Of a DNA stretch of 64,000 nucleotides, positions 42,425-50,837 are shown in pieces (position 1 is the first letter of the stretch; each line of letters begins with the position of its first letter). Both the position numbers and the translations under genes were made by a program. Origin of the DNA: Actinomadura luteofluorescens (GTDB taxonomy: Bacteria > Actinomycetota > Actinomycetes > Streptosporangiales > Streptosporangiaceae); NCBI RefSeq assembly GCF_013409365.1, contig NZ_JACCBA010000001.1:3534001-3598000 (forward strand). The letters run 5' to 3'. Below the pieces are notes generated by a model that was not told the origin of the DNA, did not search any database, and was given only the letters and a program-made list of their open reading frames with translations.

Positions 42425-42542
42425 TTCCAATGGATCCACAGGGCGCGCCCCGGTCTCGACGGGGAGCGGGAGGCCGCGCCCTGGCCAGCTTCGGAACGGC
42501 CGGTCCGCGCGGCCGAAGGGACGCCCCTTCGGCCGCTTTTTT
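42425..42542 (+). ncRNA. Candidate structured small RNA or 3' UTR between kinase and protease
   Basis: After site 2, CAGGGCGCG (42439-42447) pairs with CGCGCCCTG (42475-42483), enclosing a second stem CCCCG/CGGGG (42448-42452 with 42460-42464). A canonical Rho-independent terminator closes it. About 118 bases with no plausible coding frame. It could instead be the structured 3' end of the regulator-kinase mRNA; the upstream box favours an independent transcript. The exact 5' end is not visible. Confidence 0.4.
42509..42542 (+). terminator. Rho-independent terminator with U-tract
   Basis: GCGGCCGAAGG pairs with CCTTCGGCCGC around GACGCC and is followed by six T (42537-42542). Classical U-tract terminators are uncommon in such GC-rich DNA. 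Confidence 0.85.
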
Positions 42543-42555
42543 ATGACATGTAGGC

Positions 42556-42577
42556 GTTCAGCACACTTTCAGGTTGG
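42556..42577 (+). promoter_or_regulatory. TTCAG direct repeat, site 3, before the HtrA-type protease gene
   Basis: GTTCAG (42556) and TTTCAG (42567), 11-base spacing, about 65-85 bases before the protease ATG. Same arrangement as sites 1 and 2, so the protease is a likely direct target of the regulator. Confidence 0.65.
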
Positions 42578-42639
42578 CTCCAGGCGGCCTGCAGACCCGG
42601 GGCGCACTCTTCATGGTGAGAGAGCGACAGGGGGATCCG

Positions 42640-43749
42640 ATGAACGCCGACCGGCCGCAGCAGCAGCCTTGGGAGCCCAGCAGACCCGGAGAGCCGAGCC
42701 ACCACGAACAGCCCGGCCGACCCGAACAGCCCGGCGGACACGCACAGCCCGGCGGACACGCACAGCCCGGCGGACGCGCACGGCCCGGGGAGCCTGACAG
42801 GCCCGGCTTCGAGCCTTACCCGCGGTGGACGGGGAACGTCCCGCCGCCCCAGCAGCCGGCGCCGCCGTCCCCGTCGGGGATGTTCGGCGGCCCGGGGCCG
42901 TCCGGCCCCGGCACGGCCGGTGCGGGCCCGTTCGGCACGACGCGGCGCAAGCTCGCCGCGGTGGGCGCCGCGATGGCACTGGCCCTGGGGGCGGGCGGCG
43001 CCGGCGCGGGCGTGGTGCTGGCGCTCACCCACGAGAGCACCGTCTACGCGAGCCCGACGGCCGTCTCGGGGGTCAGCTCCAAGAGCACGACCGCGCAGGT
43101 CGCCGCCGCCGTCCAGCCGAGCGTGGTGTCGATCCAGGCGCAGACGGCGTCCGGCACGGAGGGCGGCTCGGGCGTGGTCCTGCGCTCGGACGGGATGATC
43201 CTCACCAACGCGCACGTGGTGTCGGGCGCCCAGCAGGTCGCGGTGAGGTTCAGCGACGGCAGGACCGCGCCGGCGCAGGTCCTCGGCGCCGACAAGGCGG
43301 AGGACATCGCCGTGGTCAAGGCGCAGGGGGTGTCGGGCCTCAAGCCCGCGACGCTCGGCGCGAGCCGCAGCGTCTCGGTCGGGGACGAGGTCCTGGCCGT
43401 GGGCAGCCCGCTCGGGCTGGACGGCTCGGTGACGTCCGGCATCGTCAGCGCCCTGGGCCGCGAGATCCAGGAGGGCGGCGACCAGCAGCAGCAGCTCCCG
43501 CCGGGGCTCCAGGGGCGGCTGTCGCGGCAGCAGCAGACCGTGATCAAGAACGCGATCCAGACCGACGCCGCCATCAACCCCGGCAACTCCGGCGGCGCGC
43601 TGGTGAACGCCGCGGGCCAGGTGATCGGCGTCAACACCGCGATCGCCACGTCCGGGAGCAGCTCGGGGAACATCGGGGTCGGCTTCGCCATCCCCGTCGA
43701 CTCCGCCAAGAAGGCCGCCGACGCGATCATCGCCGGCGCATCGGTCTGA
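42640..43749 (+). CDS. HtrA/DegP-like trypsin-fold serine protease without PDZ domain
   Basis: 369 residues. The N-terminal 100 residues are cytoplasmic, Pro/Gln/Gly-rich, with an 18-bp tandem repeat encoding AQPGGH units. One helix (about 108-130, LAAVGAAMALALGAGGAGAG) places the protease outside. Triad: His in LTNAHVV, Asp in AEDIAVVKA and Ser in NPGNSGGALV. It ends just after the protease core, so the PDZ domain common in HtrA and PepD is missing. GGGGGA precedes ATG 42640. Site 3 upstream and gene order suggest induction by the adjacent two-component system. Confidence 0.9.
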   Translation: MNADRPQQQPWEPSRPGEPSHHEQPGRPEQPGGHAQPGGHAQPGGRARPGEPDRPGFEPYPRWTGNVPPPQQPAPPSPSGMFGGPGPSGPGTAGAGPFGTTRRKLAAVGAAMALALGAGGAGAGVVLALTHESTVYASPTAVSGVSSKSTTAQVAAAVQPSVVSIQAQTASGTEGGSGVVLRSDGMILTNAHVVSGAQQVAVRFSDGRTAPAQVLGADKAEDIAVVKAQGVSGLKPATLGASRSVSVGDEVLAVGSPLGLDGSVTSGIVSALGREIQEGGDQQQQLPPGLQGRLSRQQQTVIKNAIQTDAAINPGNSGGALVNAAGQVIGVNTAIATSGSSSGNIGVGFAIPVDSAKKAADAIIAGASV

Positions 43750-43854
43750 CCCGGGACGCCGTCCGGCCAGGGCTCTGGGGGGAGCGGGCGGCGGACGGCG
43801 ATCCGGGCCGGTAGGTCCTCCCGGCCGGGCCGGGCGGGGGGACCGAGCAAGGGA

Positions 43855-43894
43855 GAGCGGCCGCGTGACCTGCCTGTGAGTCACGCGGCCGCTC
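43855..43894. terminator. 15-bp perfect bidirectional hairpin
   Basis: GAGCGGCCGCGTGAC pairs with GTCACGCGGCCGCTC around a 10-base loop, between the converging protease and MpaB-family genes. Confidence 0.85.
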
Positions 43895-43903
43895 AACCCC
43901 GTC

Positions 43904-44746
43904 CTACCGGCCCCGCACCCGCACCGCCGGGCGGCGCTTCAGCTTGGCCAGCATGCGCCGCGTCGTGAGCAGGTAGTACTCGCGCGGCAGCGTGCGGACC
44001 CGCAGCGGGAGGCGCGGATACACGAGCGCGATCACCCCGACCAGCAGCCGGAACCGGCGCTCCCGCCGCGCGTCCCACGTCCACCCGTACTGCTCGCGGA
44101 TCGGCGCGGGCATCAGCCCCGCGGTGAGCAGCCGGATCGCCGCCAGTCCGGGCGCGTGCAGCGGCCCGCCCGGCAGCCTCGGGTCGAGCACCTGCTCGGC
44201 GATGGCCCGCGACGCGTCGGTGATCTCCAAGCTCCGCAGCATGTCCGCGTAGTACTCGCGGAACCGCGGATAGGTCTCCGGCATCCGCGCCTCCGGGCAG
44301 CCGAGGATCGTCGCGTAGACCTTCGTCTGCCGGTAGAACTCCTCCAGCTCCGCGTCGGTGAACGTCCGCCTGAAGACCAGCTGGTAGAACTGCACCGCCA
44401 CCGCGAACAGCGTGGACGCGACCCACACCTGCAACTCCGGGTCGTTCGCCTCGTAGTCGGGGCCCGTGACGGCCGCGTGCCCCCTGGTGACCAGGGCGCT
44501 GAAGGTCTCGGCCTCCTCCCGCGTCCCGAACTGCACCGCGTAGAGCCACCCCATCGTGTTCCGCAGCCTGCGCAGCGGGTCGGCCGCGGTGTAGCTGTGG
44601 TCGTAGACGCCCTGCGCGACCTTGGGATGCGCGGTCTGGAGCAGCGACGCGGCCCCGCCCGCGGCGATCAGCACGCCCTCCCGCGTGATGACGCGGATGA
44701 GGTCGCCGTCCTGGAAGAGTCCTCGTTCATCGGCAAGCACGGTCAT
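43904..44746 (-). CDS. MpaB/DUF2236-family oxygenase
   Basis: 280 residues, all-alpha. DLIRVITREGVLIAAGGAAS, LLQTAHPKVAQGVYDHS and AVQFGTREEAETFSALVTRG match the DUF2236 family related to latex-clearing protein and fungal MpaB, some of which are haem oxygenases; the conserved H and R positions (TRGHAAVTG) are present. Substrate unknown. TACACT (44754-44759) lies seven bases before the ATG, suggesting a leaderless transcript; a short palindrome AAGTACTT lies close to its -35. Divergent from arfB. Confidence 0.82.
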   Translation of the reverse strand: MTVLADERGLFQDGDLIRVITREGVLIAAGGAASLLQTAHPKVAQGVYDHSYTAADPLRRLRNTMGWLYAVQFGTREEAETFSALVTRGHAAVTGPDYEANDPELQVWVASTLFAVAVQFYQLVFRRTFTDAELEEFYRQTKVYATILGCPEARMPETYPRFREYYADMLRSLEITDASRAIAEQVLDPRLPGGPLHAPGLAAIRLLTAGLMPAPIREQYGWTWDARRERRFRLLVGVIALVYPRLPLRVRTLPREYYLLTTRRMLAKLKRRPAVRVRGR

Positions 44747-44855
44747 GGCGCCCAGTGTAAGTAAGTACTTTCAGTTGTCGCCAGTGGGACGCACGGGAGC
44801 GACGGGGCCGATATTGAACTGACCGGACCGATCCTTCCCTGCGACAATGGGGGGC

Positions 44856-45281
44856 ATGCCCGCCCAGATCCACGTCCGTGGCTCGGTCTCCATCCCGGAG
44901 TCCGAGCTCGGCTGGCGCTTCTCCCGCTCGTCGGGGCCGGGCGGGCAGCACGTCAACACCAGCGCCACCGCCGCCGAACTCTCCTTCGACGTCGCGAACT
45001 CGCCGTCCCTCCCCGAGCCGCTGCGCGCCCGCGCCCTGGAGCGCCTGTCCGGCCGCCTGGTCCGCGGCGTCCTGACGATCCGCGCCGAGGAGTACCGCTC
45101 CCAGCAGCGCAACCGGGACGCCGCCCGCACCCGCCTGGCGACCCTCCTGGCCGAGGCGACGGCCCCTCCCCCGAAGAAGCGCATCCCCAAGAAGGTCCCC
45201 CGCGGCATCAACGAGCGGCGGCTGGAGAACAAGAAGCGCCGCAGCAGCGTGAAGCGCCAGCGCGGCGCCCGCTGGGACTGA
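44856..45281 (+). CDS. arfB: Ribosome-rescue peptidyl-tRNA hydrolase ArfB
   Basis: 141 residues. SSGPGGQHVNTSATAAEL contains the GGQ motif that hydrolyses peptidyl-tRNA in stalled ribosomes. The C-terminal basic tail (KKRIPKKVPRGINERRLENK, then KKRRSSVKRQRG) is the part that enters the empty mRNA channel in ArfB/YaeJ/ICT1. ATG 44856 lies seven bases after GACAAT, suggesting leaderless expression; an ATG at 44847 is less likely. Independent gene with an opposite-strand neighbour. Confidence 0.93.
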   Translation: MPAQIHVRGSVSIPESELGWRFSRSSGPGGQHVNTSATAAELSFDVANSPSLPEPLRARALERLSGRLVRGVLTIRAEEYRSQQRNRDAARTRLATLLAEATAPPPKKRIPKKVPRGINERRLENKKRRSSVKRQRGARWD

Positions 45282-45318
45282 CCCCCGGCGTCCCGGGGAC
45301 CGCCCTAAAATGATCTTC

Positions 45319-45807
45319 ATGTCTTCCGGGCTCGTCCTCATCGACCTCATGCCGCGCATCGTGGCGCTGCCGCTCGCCCCCCACTCCGGAGAGGACGTGC
45401 TCGACCGCTGCCGCGCGCTCGCGGGCGCGTTCCGCGCGCAGGGGCGGCCGGTCGTGCTCGTGCGCGTCGAGCGTCCGAACATCGCCGAGCAGCCGGCGGG
45501 CAGCGAGCTGGCGCCCGGACTCGAGGAGCCCGGCGACGTCGTCGTCGTGAAGCGGACGATCGGCGCGTTCCACGAAACCGACCTCGACGAACGCCTGCGG
45601 GAGCGGGGAGTGCGGACGCTCGTCTTCGGCGGGCTCGTCACCAGCATGGGCGTGGAGTCGACCGCGCGGGTCGCGAGCGACCACGGCTACGACCTGGAGT
45701 TCGTCGCGGACGCGATGTCCGACCGCACCGCCGAGGAACACGACTTCGCCGTACGGCGCACCTTCCCAAGGTTCGGCACCGTCAAGAACACCACCGCCTA
45801 CCTCTGA
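45319..45807 (+). CDS. Isochorismatase-fold hydrolase lacking the usual catalytic Cys
   Basis: 162 residues. LVLIDLMPRIVALPL supplies the Asp and VVVKRTIGAFHETDL the Lys of the cysteine-hydrolase triad. GLVTSMGVESTARVASDHGY replaces the loop that would carry the Cys: Met-Gly occupies the Cys position, as in isochorismatase-type members rather than nicotinamidases. TAAAAT (45306-45311) is exactly seven bases before ATG 45319, so leaderless. Substrate unknown. Confidence 0.82.
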   Translation: MSSGLVLIDLMPRIVALPLAPHSGEDVLDRCRALAGAFRAQGRPVVLVRVERPNIAEQPAGSELAPGLEEPGDVVVVKRTIGAFHETDLDERLRERGVRTLVFGGLVTSMGVESTARVASDHGYDLEFVADAMSDRTAEEHDFAVRRTFPRFGTVKNTTAYL

Positions 45808-45871
45808 CCCCCACAACCCGGCGCAAGTCATGGCGCGGCGCGAGGTAGAGCGCGGCGCAGACCACGGCGCG

Positions 45872-45904
45872 GCGCCGCGGTGCTTGGGGGGAGCACCGCG
45901 GCGC
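45872..45904. terminator. Bidirectional hairpin terminator
   Basis: GCGCCGCGGTGCT pairs with AGCACCGCGGCGC around a G-rich loop, between the converging isochorismatase-fold and metalloprotease genes. Confidence 0.75.
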
Positions 45905-45914
45905 GCGGGGTCGG

Positions 45915-47732
45915 TCAGACCCGTTCCCAGAGGGCGGGGACGTTGGGCGGGGTCCAGCCGGGCTGGGCGGTGTGGGCCTGGAGGCAGCGGTAGCTCGCGC
46001 CGTCGTAGGTCACCACGTCGCCGGCGTTGTAGGCGGTGCCCGCGGCCCAGCTGCCGCTCGGGTCGCCCGGGTCACCGGGGCCGGGGTCGCCGGGGCCCGG
46101 GTCGCTGACGCGGCTGCCGACGTTGACGCCGGCCCACGCGTTCGCGGTCGCGGCGTACTCGGCGCTGGACTGCCCGTACAGCTTCGACGCGGCCGCGAGG
46201 GTGGAGCGGCGGGCGTCGGCGTAGTTGGTGGTCGGGCGCATCTCCTCGGTGAGCGCCTTGTACCAGATCGCCGCGGCCTTCTCCCGGCCGATGCCGGTGA
46301 CGGGCTTGCCGTCGGAGGTCGGCGAGTTGTACGTGGTGCCGTTGATCACCTTCGTGCCGCTGCCCTCCGACAGCAGGTAGAAGAAGTGGTTCGCGATGCC
46401 CGAGGAGTAGTGGACGTCCACGTTCCCGGCGTTCGGCGACCAGCTGTCCAGCGAGGAGCCGTCCTTGCTGGGACGGTCCATGTACCGCAGCGGCGCGCCG
46501 TCGCCGCGAAGGTTGATCTTCTCGCCGATGAGGTAGTCGCCGACGTCGCTGGAGTTGTTCGCCCAGAACTCCATGGCGCTGGCCATGATGTCCGACGTCG
46601 CCTCGTTCAGGCCGCCGGACTCGCCCTGGTAGACCAGGCCGGCCGTGTTGGACGTGACGCCGTGCGTCATCTCGTGGCCCGCGACGTCCAGCTCGGTCAG
46701 GGGCTTGCTGTTGCCCTGGCCGTCGCCGTAGGTCATGCAGAAGCAGCTGTCGTCCCAGAACGCGTTGACGTAGCTGGTGCCGTAGTGGACGCGTGAGTAC
46801 GCGCCGACGCCGTCGCCGCGGATCCCCGACCGGCCGAAGACGGTCTTGTAGAAGTCCCAGGTCTCCCCGGCGCCGTAGGCGGCGTCGACCGCGGCGGTCT
46901 GGCTGTTGCTCGCCGTGCCGTCGCCCCAGGTGTCGTCGGCGTCGGAGAACAGCGTGCCTCGGCCCGAGGTGGCGCGGTTCAGGTTGGTCGTGTCGTGGTT
47001 GCCGCGGCCGGTGTCGCGCAGGACGTAGCTGCCGCCGGACGAGCTGGTGCCCAACTGGACCGTGCCGGAGTACTGGCTCCTGCCGGTGCCGGTCTGCACG
47101 CCCTGCCACTCGGTGATCCTCTTGCCGGAGACGGCGTCGGTGAGGACGTGCAGCCGGTTGGGCGTGCCGTCCTTCTGCGTCCCGCCGACCACGGTCTCCC
47201 AGGCGAGGACGGGCTCGCCATCTTCGCCCACCCACACGACCTTGCGCGGGGCGACGCTGCCCTCGGCCTTCGGCGTGTTCGGCTTGGTTGGCACCAGGGT
47301 CTTCGGCGCGGTCTCCACCTGGAGCGGCTTGGTGAGCGCCTGGGAGACCCGCTCGATCGATCCGGACTTGGACCGGTGCACGATGAGGTCGCCGCCGAGG
47401 ACGGGCAGTCCGTCGTAGGTGCTCTCGTAGTGCGTGTGGGTGGTGCCGTCCTGGTCCTTGACGACGGTCTTCACCTTCAGGCCGACCTTCTCGCCGAGCT
47501 TCAGCTCGGTCCTGGTCGCGTCCTGCCGCGCCTTGGCCTGGCCTACGAGCGTCCTGTACTCCTGCGCGCTCACCTTCGCCGGCATCTGGCCGGGGTGGCC
47601 CTTCGGCGCCGGCGGGGGTGCGGCCGACGCCGGGCCCATCGGCAGGCTCAGCACCGCCATGGCCGCGACGGTGACCAGGGTGGTGCTCAGGGCGACGCGC
47701 CTGTGGGCGCGTCCGGGGGTCGTGGATCTCAC
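45915..47732 (-). CDS. Secreted thermolysin-like (M4) metalloprotease with chitin-binding module
   Basis: 605 residues. Signal peptide ends near SAAPP; a FTP/PepSY-type propeptide follows (EYRTLVGQAKARQDATRT, LPVLGGDLIVH). The catalytic domain has AGHEMTHGV (HExxH, two zinc His and the Glu) and GGLNEATSDIM (third ligand Glu), and VHYSSGIANHFFYL with the substrate-binding His. A PGPGDPGPGDP linker leads to a C-terminal CBM5/12 module (SWAAGTAYNAGDVVTYDGAS). GTG 47732 has AAGGAG upstream; the longer frame is not supported. Probably activated by the LuxR-family regulator encoded upstream. Confidence 0.93.
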   Translation of the reverse strand: MRSTTPGRAHRRVALSTTLVTVAAMAVLSLPMGPASAAPPPAPKGHPGQMPAKVSAQEYRTLVGQAKARQDATRTELKLGEKVGLKVKTVVKDQDGTTHTHYESTYDGLPVLGGDLIVHRSKSGSIERVSQALTKPLQVETAPKTLVPTKPNTPKAEGSVAPRKVVWVGEDGEPVLAWETVVGGTQKDGTPNRLHVLTDAVSGKRITEWQGVQTGTGRSQYSGTVQLGTSSSGGSYVLRDTGRGNHDTTNLNRATSGRGTLFSDADDTWGDGTASNSQTAAVDAAYGAGETWDFYKTVFGRSGIRGDGVGAYSRVHYGTSYVNAFWDDSCFCMTYGDGQGNSKPLTELDVAGHEMTHGVTSNTAGLVYQGESGGLNEATSDIMASAMEFWANNSSDVGDYLIGEKINLRGDGAPLRYMDRPSKDGSSLDSWSPNAGNVDVHYSSGIANHFFYLLSEGSGTKVINGTTYNSPTSDGKPVTGIGREKAAAIWYKALTEEMRPTTNYADARRSTLAAASKLYGQSSAEYAATANAWAGVNVGSRVSDPGPGDPGPGDPGDPSGSWAAGTAYNAGDVVTYDGASYRCLQAHTAQPGWTPPNVPALWERV

Positions 47733-47889
47733 GGGGGTACTCCTTGTCTGCCGGCCGTCCCGGGGGACGCCCGATGGGGAGCGCTCCGGTGGCCCGGTGG
47801 GGCCGCGGAACTCCGGAGTGGGGGGTTGCCTCGGGAACGATGACACGGCATATCCGGCATGTCACCGGAAAGTTCCCCCTGCACCTCAG

Positions 47890-47930
47890 GTGTAGGGAGG
47901 CGGCCCGGACGGCAAGGGAAACCCCTACAC
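47890..47930. promoter_or_regulatory. Inverted repeat upstream of the metalloprotease gene
   Basis: GTGTAGGG (47890-47897) and CCCTACAC (47923-47930), 25 bases apart, lie 160-200 bases before the M4 protease start and just after the LuxR-family gene stop. Possible binding site for that regulator or a hairpin. Confidence 0.4.
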
Positions 47931-47954
47931 GGCCAGGGGGTGGACGAGGGTTCC

Positions 47955-50756
47955 CTAGTGCGGCGGCGACGCCCCGGGACCGGCGGGCCCGCCGCCCAGC
48001 AGCGACCCGAGCTGCGCCCGGGAACGGATGCCGAGCTTGCGGTAGACGCGGGTGAGGGACGCCTCGACGGTCTTCACACTCAGGTACAGCCGGTTGGCCA
48101 CCTGCTGGTTGGTGGCGCCCTGGCCGACGAGGACGGCGATCCGCCGCTCCCCCTCCGTCAGCGACGCCCGCGCGACGGAACCGGGCGCGGCGGGGCCGTC
48201 CCGCAGGCCCGTCTCCAGGCGCGACAGCCGGTGCCGCGCCTGCTCGATCCAGGGCCGCGCCTCGCACCGCGAGAAGATCTCCAGGGCGTCCTCGGCCGCC
48301 CGCCGGGCGGGCGCGCCGCGCCGCCGGCGCCGCTCGACGCGGGCCTGGTCGAGCAGGCAGCGCCCCGCCTCCAGCGGCTGCCCGAGCCGCGCGAACAGCG
48401 CCGCGGCCTCGCTGAGCAGCGCGACCGCCGCGTCGGGCTCGCCGCGCGCGGCGAGCACCGCGGCCTCCGCCCGGTCCAGCCGCCCGGTGACGCCCGCGCC
48501 GCGGTACCCGACGGCCGCGCGGGTCGTCCGGATCAGCTCCGCGGCCCGCCCGGTGTCGCCGAGGACGGCGAGCCCCTCCGCGAGGTCGCACTGCCAGGGC
48601 AGCACCATCGGCGACGGCAGCCAGCGGTCCTGGCCGAGCGCTTCGATGCGCCGCAGGGTGTCCACGCCCGTCCGGACGTCCCCGCTCCGCATCTGGGCCA
48701 CGCCCAGCACGTGCAGCAGGCGGCTCTGGAAGATGACGTCGTTCTCCTGCTCGGACGCCCGCACTCCGCGCTCGGCGAGGGCGACCGCCCGGTCGATCCC
48801 GCCGCCCGCCAGCTCCGCCAGAGCGCCGTGGTACCAGGCCGGGCCGGGGCTGAGCGCCGCCTGCTCGGTGACCCGCATCGCGCGGTCCGCGAAGTCGAGC
48901 GCCTCCCGGCACCGGCCCGTCCGCGCCGACACCTCCGACAGGTTCCGCAGGACGTGCACGACCTCCTCGCCGGAGCCGCGCTCCACCAGCGCCAGCAGCC
49001 GCAGCAGCTCCGCGCGGGCCTCGGTGAGGCGGTCCTCGAAGATGGCGCAGTACGCCGCCAGGTACCGGGGCGTCATGTGCAGCCGCCCGTCCAGTGCGGG
49101 CTCCGGAAGCCGCCGCGCCCGTTCCAGGTCGCCCGCGTAGTCGCCGCGTCCCTCGATCAGCGCGATGTTCGCCCGGACGGCGAGCGCCCGCGCCTCCAGG
49201 TCGGTGTCGCCGGTGTCGCACGCGTGCACCAGCGCGGCGTCGACCTCCTGCTCCGCGCGTCCGGGCGCGCCGGTCACGAGGGTGCCGAGCGCCATCCGCA
49301 GCCGCACCTGCCCGAGCAGGGCCGGGTCGCCCTCCGCGTCCACCAGCGCCGCGGCGAACAGCTCGCCCATCTCGGTGAGGCCCTGCCCGGACAGGTCCAG
49401 CAGCGCGAGCCTGACCCGCACCCGCTGCGCGCGGGTGGCGTCGGCGGCCAGGACGGCGTCGGCGGCGCGGTGCGCGAGGTCGGGCAGGCCGCCGCTCGCC
49501 CCCGTCTCCGCGGCCGCCACCAGCCACTCCGTCCGCTCGGCCGCGGGCTCGGCGGGCGAGCGGTCCGCGGCCAGCAGGTACAGCTCGGCGGCCATCCGGT
49601 GCGAGCCCTGCCGGACGGCCTGCTCGGCGGCGGTGACCAGCGAGTGCGCGAGCTCGGCGTTCGGACCCGGGTCGGCGAGGGCGCGGTGCCGGGCCCGTCC
49701 CGCCGCGTCCGGCACCGCCTCGGCGAGGGCCCGGTGGACCCGCGCCAGGTGCGGGGCGTCGGCGGACTCGGCGAGGACGGTGCCGACCGCGGGCGGGGTG
49801 AACCGGATCCCGCCGCCCTCGGCGATCAGCAGCCCCAGCCCGGCGGCGTGCCCGATGTCGCGCGCGGCCTCGGCGCGGCCGGCCCGGCGCAGCAGGTCGG
49901 CCGTCGGCCGGATCGCCAGCGCCGCCGTCAGCAGCGTCTCGCGGGTCCCCTCGGGCAGCCGCGCCAGCCGCTCGGCGATCACGGCCCGCACGCGCTGCGG
50001 CAGCGGAGCGGGCCGCCAGTGCCGCGGGACGCGCCCGGTGAACGCGCCGCCGAGCGCCAGCGCGAGGTACGGGTTGCCGCCGGAGTCGGCGTGCAGGGTG
50101 TTCACCACCCGCACCGGGAGCCCGTAGCCGTCGAACATCTCGGCCAGCTCGTCCGGCTCCAGCGGCGGGACGGGGAGGTGCGCGGCGTCCGGCGCGGGCG
50201 TCCAGGTGTCGCCCGCGGCGAAGCCGTCCGGCCAGCGCCCGGCCACGACGGCGCGCACCCCGCGCGGGCCGAGCCTGCCGACCGTGTAGCGGACGGCGTG
50301 CACGGACTCGGCGTCCAGCCATTGGGCGTCGTCGACGAGCAGCAGCACCGGCCGCTCCTCGGCGCACCGGGCGAGCAGGCCCCGGAACGCCAGCCGGCAC
50401 GCGACATGGTCGGACGACGCCGCCGGATGCGGCTCCGGCAGCCCGGACAGCCGCTCGCGCGGCAGCTCGGCGGTCAGCGCGCCCGGCAGCTGGTCGAGCA
50501 GTTCGGCGAGCCCCGAGCACGGCACCCACCGCTCGGTCTCGGTGCCCGCGACCCGCAGCACGAGCTCCCCGCGTCCCGCGGCCGCGGCGCCGACGGCTTC
50601 GAGCAGCGCCGTCTTCCCGATACCGCTCGGCCCGGTCAGCACCACGCTGCCGTTCCGCCCGATACGGGACTCCACGGACGCGAGCAGTGCGGATCGCCCT
50701 GCCAGCTCGGGCGGTGCTCCGGGGCGGACCACCGGCGGTGCGGCGAGGACGTCCAT
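47955..50756 (-). CDS. Large ATP-binding LuxR-family (LAL) transcriptional regulator
   Basis: 933 residues. The N-terminal AAA/STAND domain has Walker A LTGPSGIGKTALLEA and Walker B VLLLVDDAQWLDAES; a long helical TPR-like middle follows, with several EALDFADRAMRV-type helices. The C-terminal HTH_LuxR (LTEGERRIAVLVGQGATNQQ, then VANRLYLSVKTVEASLTRVY) binds DNA. This is the LAL/MalT architecture, often activating secondary metabolism or secreted enzymes. The adjacent M4 metalloprotease gene, in the same direction with an inverted repeat between, is the obvious candidate target. Confidence 0.92.
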   Translation of the reverse strand: MDVLAAPPVVRPGAPPELAGRSALLASVESRIGRNGSVVLTGPSGIGKTALLEAVGAAAAGRGELVLRVAGTETERWVPCSGLAELLDQLPGALTAELPRERLSGLPEPHPAASSDHVACRLAFRGLLARCAEERPVLLLVDDAQWLDAESVHAVRYTVGRLGPRGVRAVVAGRWPDGFAAGDTWTPAPDAAHLPVPPLEPDELAEMFDGYGLPVRVVNTLHADSGGNPYLALALGGAFTGRVPRHWRPAPLPQRVRAVIAERLARLPEGTRETLLTAALAIRPTADLLRRAGRAEAARDIGHAAGLGLLIAEGGGIRFTPPAVGTVLAESADAPHLARVHRALAEAVPDAAGRARHRALADPGPNAELAHSLVTAAEQAVRQGSHRMAAELYLLAADRSPAEPAAERTEWLVAAAETGASGGLPDLAHRAADAVLAADATRAQRVRVRLALLDLSGQGLTEMGELFAAALVDAEGDPALLGQVRLRMALGTLVTGAPGRAEQEVDAALVHACDTGDTDLEARALAVRANIALIEGRGDYAGDLERARRLPEPALDGRLHMTPRYLAAYCAIFEDRLTEARAELLRLLALVERGSGEEVVHVLRNLSEVSARTGRCREALDFADRAMRVTEQAALSPGPAWYHGALAELAGGGIDRAVALAERGVRASEQENDVIFQSRLLHVLGVAQMRSGDVRTGVDTLRRIEALGQDRWLPSPMVLPWQCDLAEGLAVLGDTGRAAELIRTTRAAVGYRGAGVTGRLDRAEAAVLAARGEPDAAVALLSEAAALFARLGQPLEAGRCLLDQARVERRRRRGAPARRAAEDALEIFSRCEARPWIEQARHRLSRLETGLRDGPAAPGSVARASLTEGERRIAVLVGQGATNQQVANRLYLSVKTVEASLTRVYRKLGIRSRAQLGSLLGGGPAGPGASPPH

Positions 50757-50837
50757 GACTCGCTCCCCTCAGGAGGACTCGGACGCCGCCCCCGACGATA
50801 GCCAGCGGACGATCCCGTCACAACGCCCGCGCTCCGT

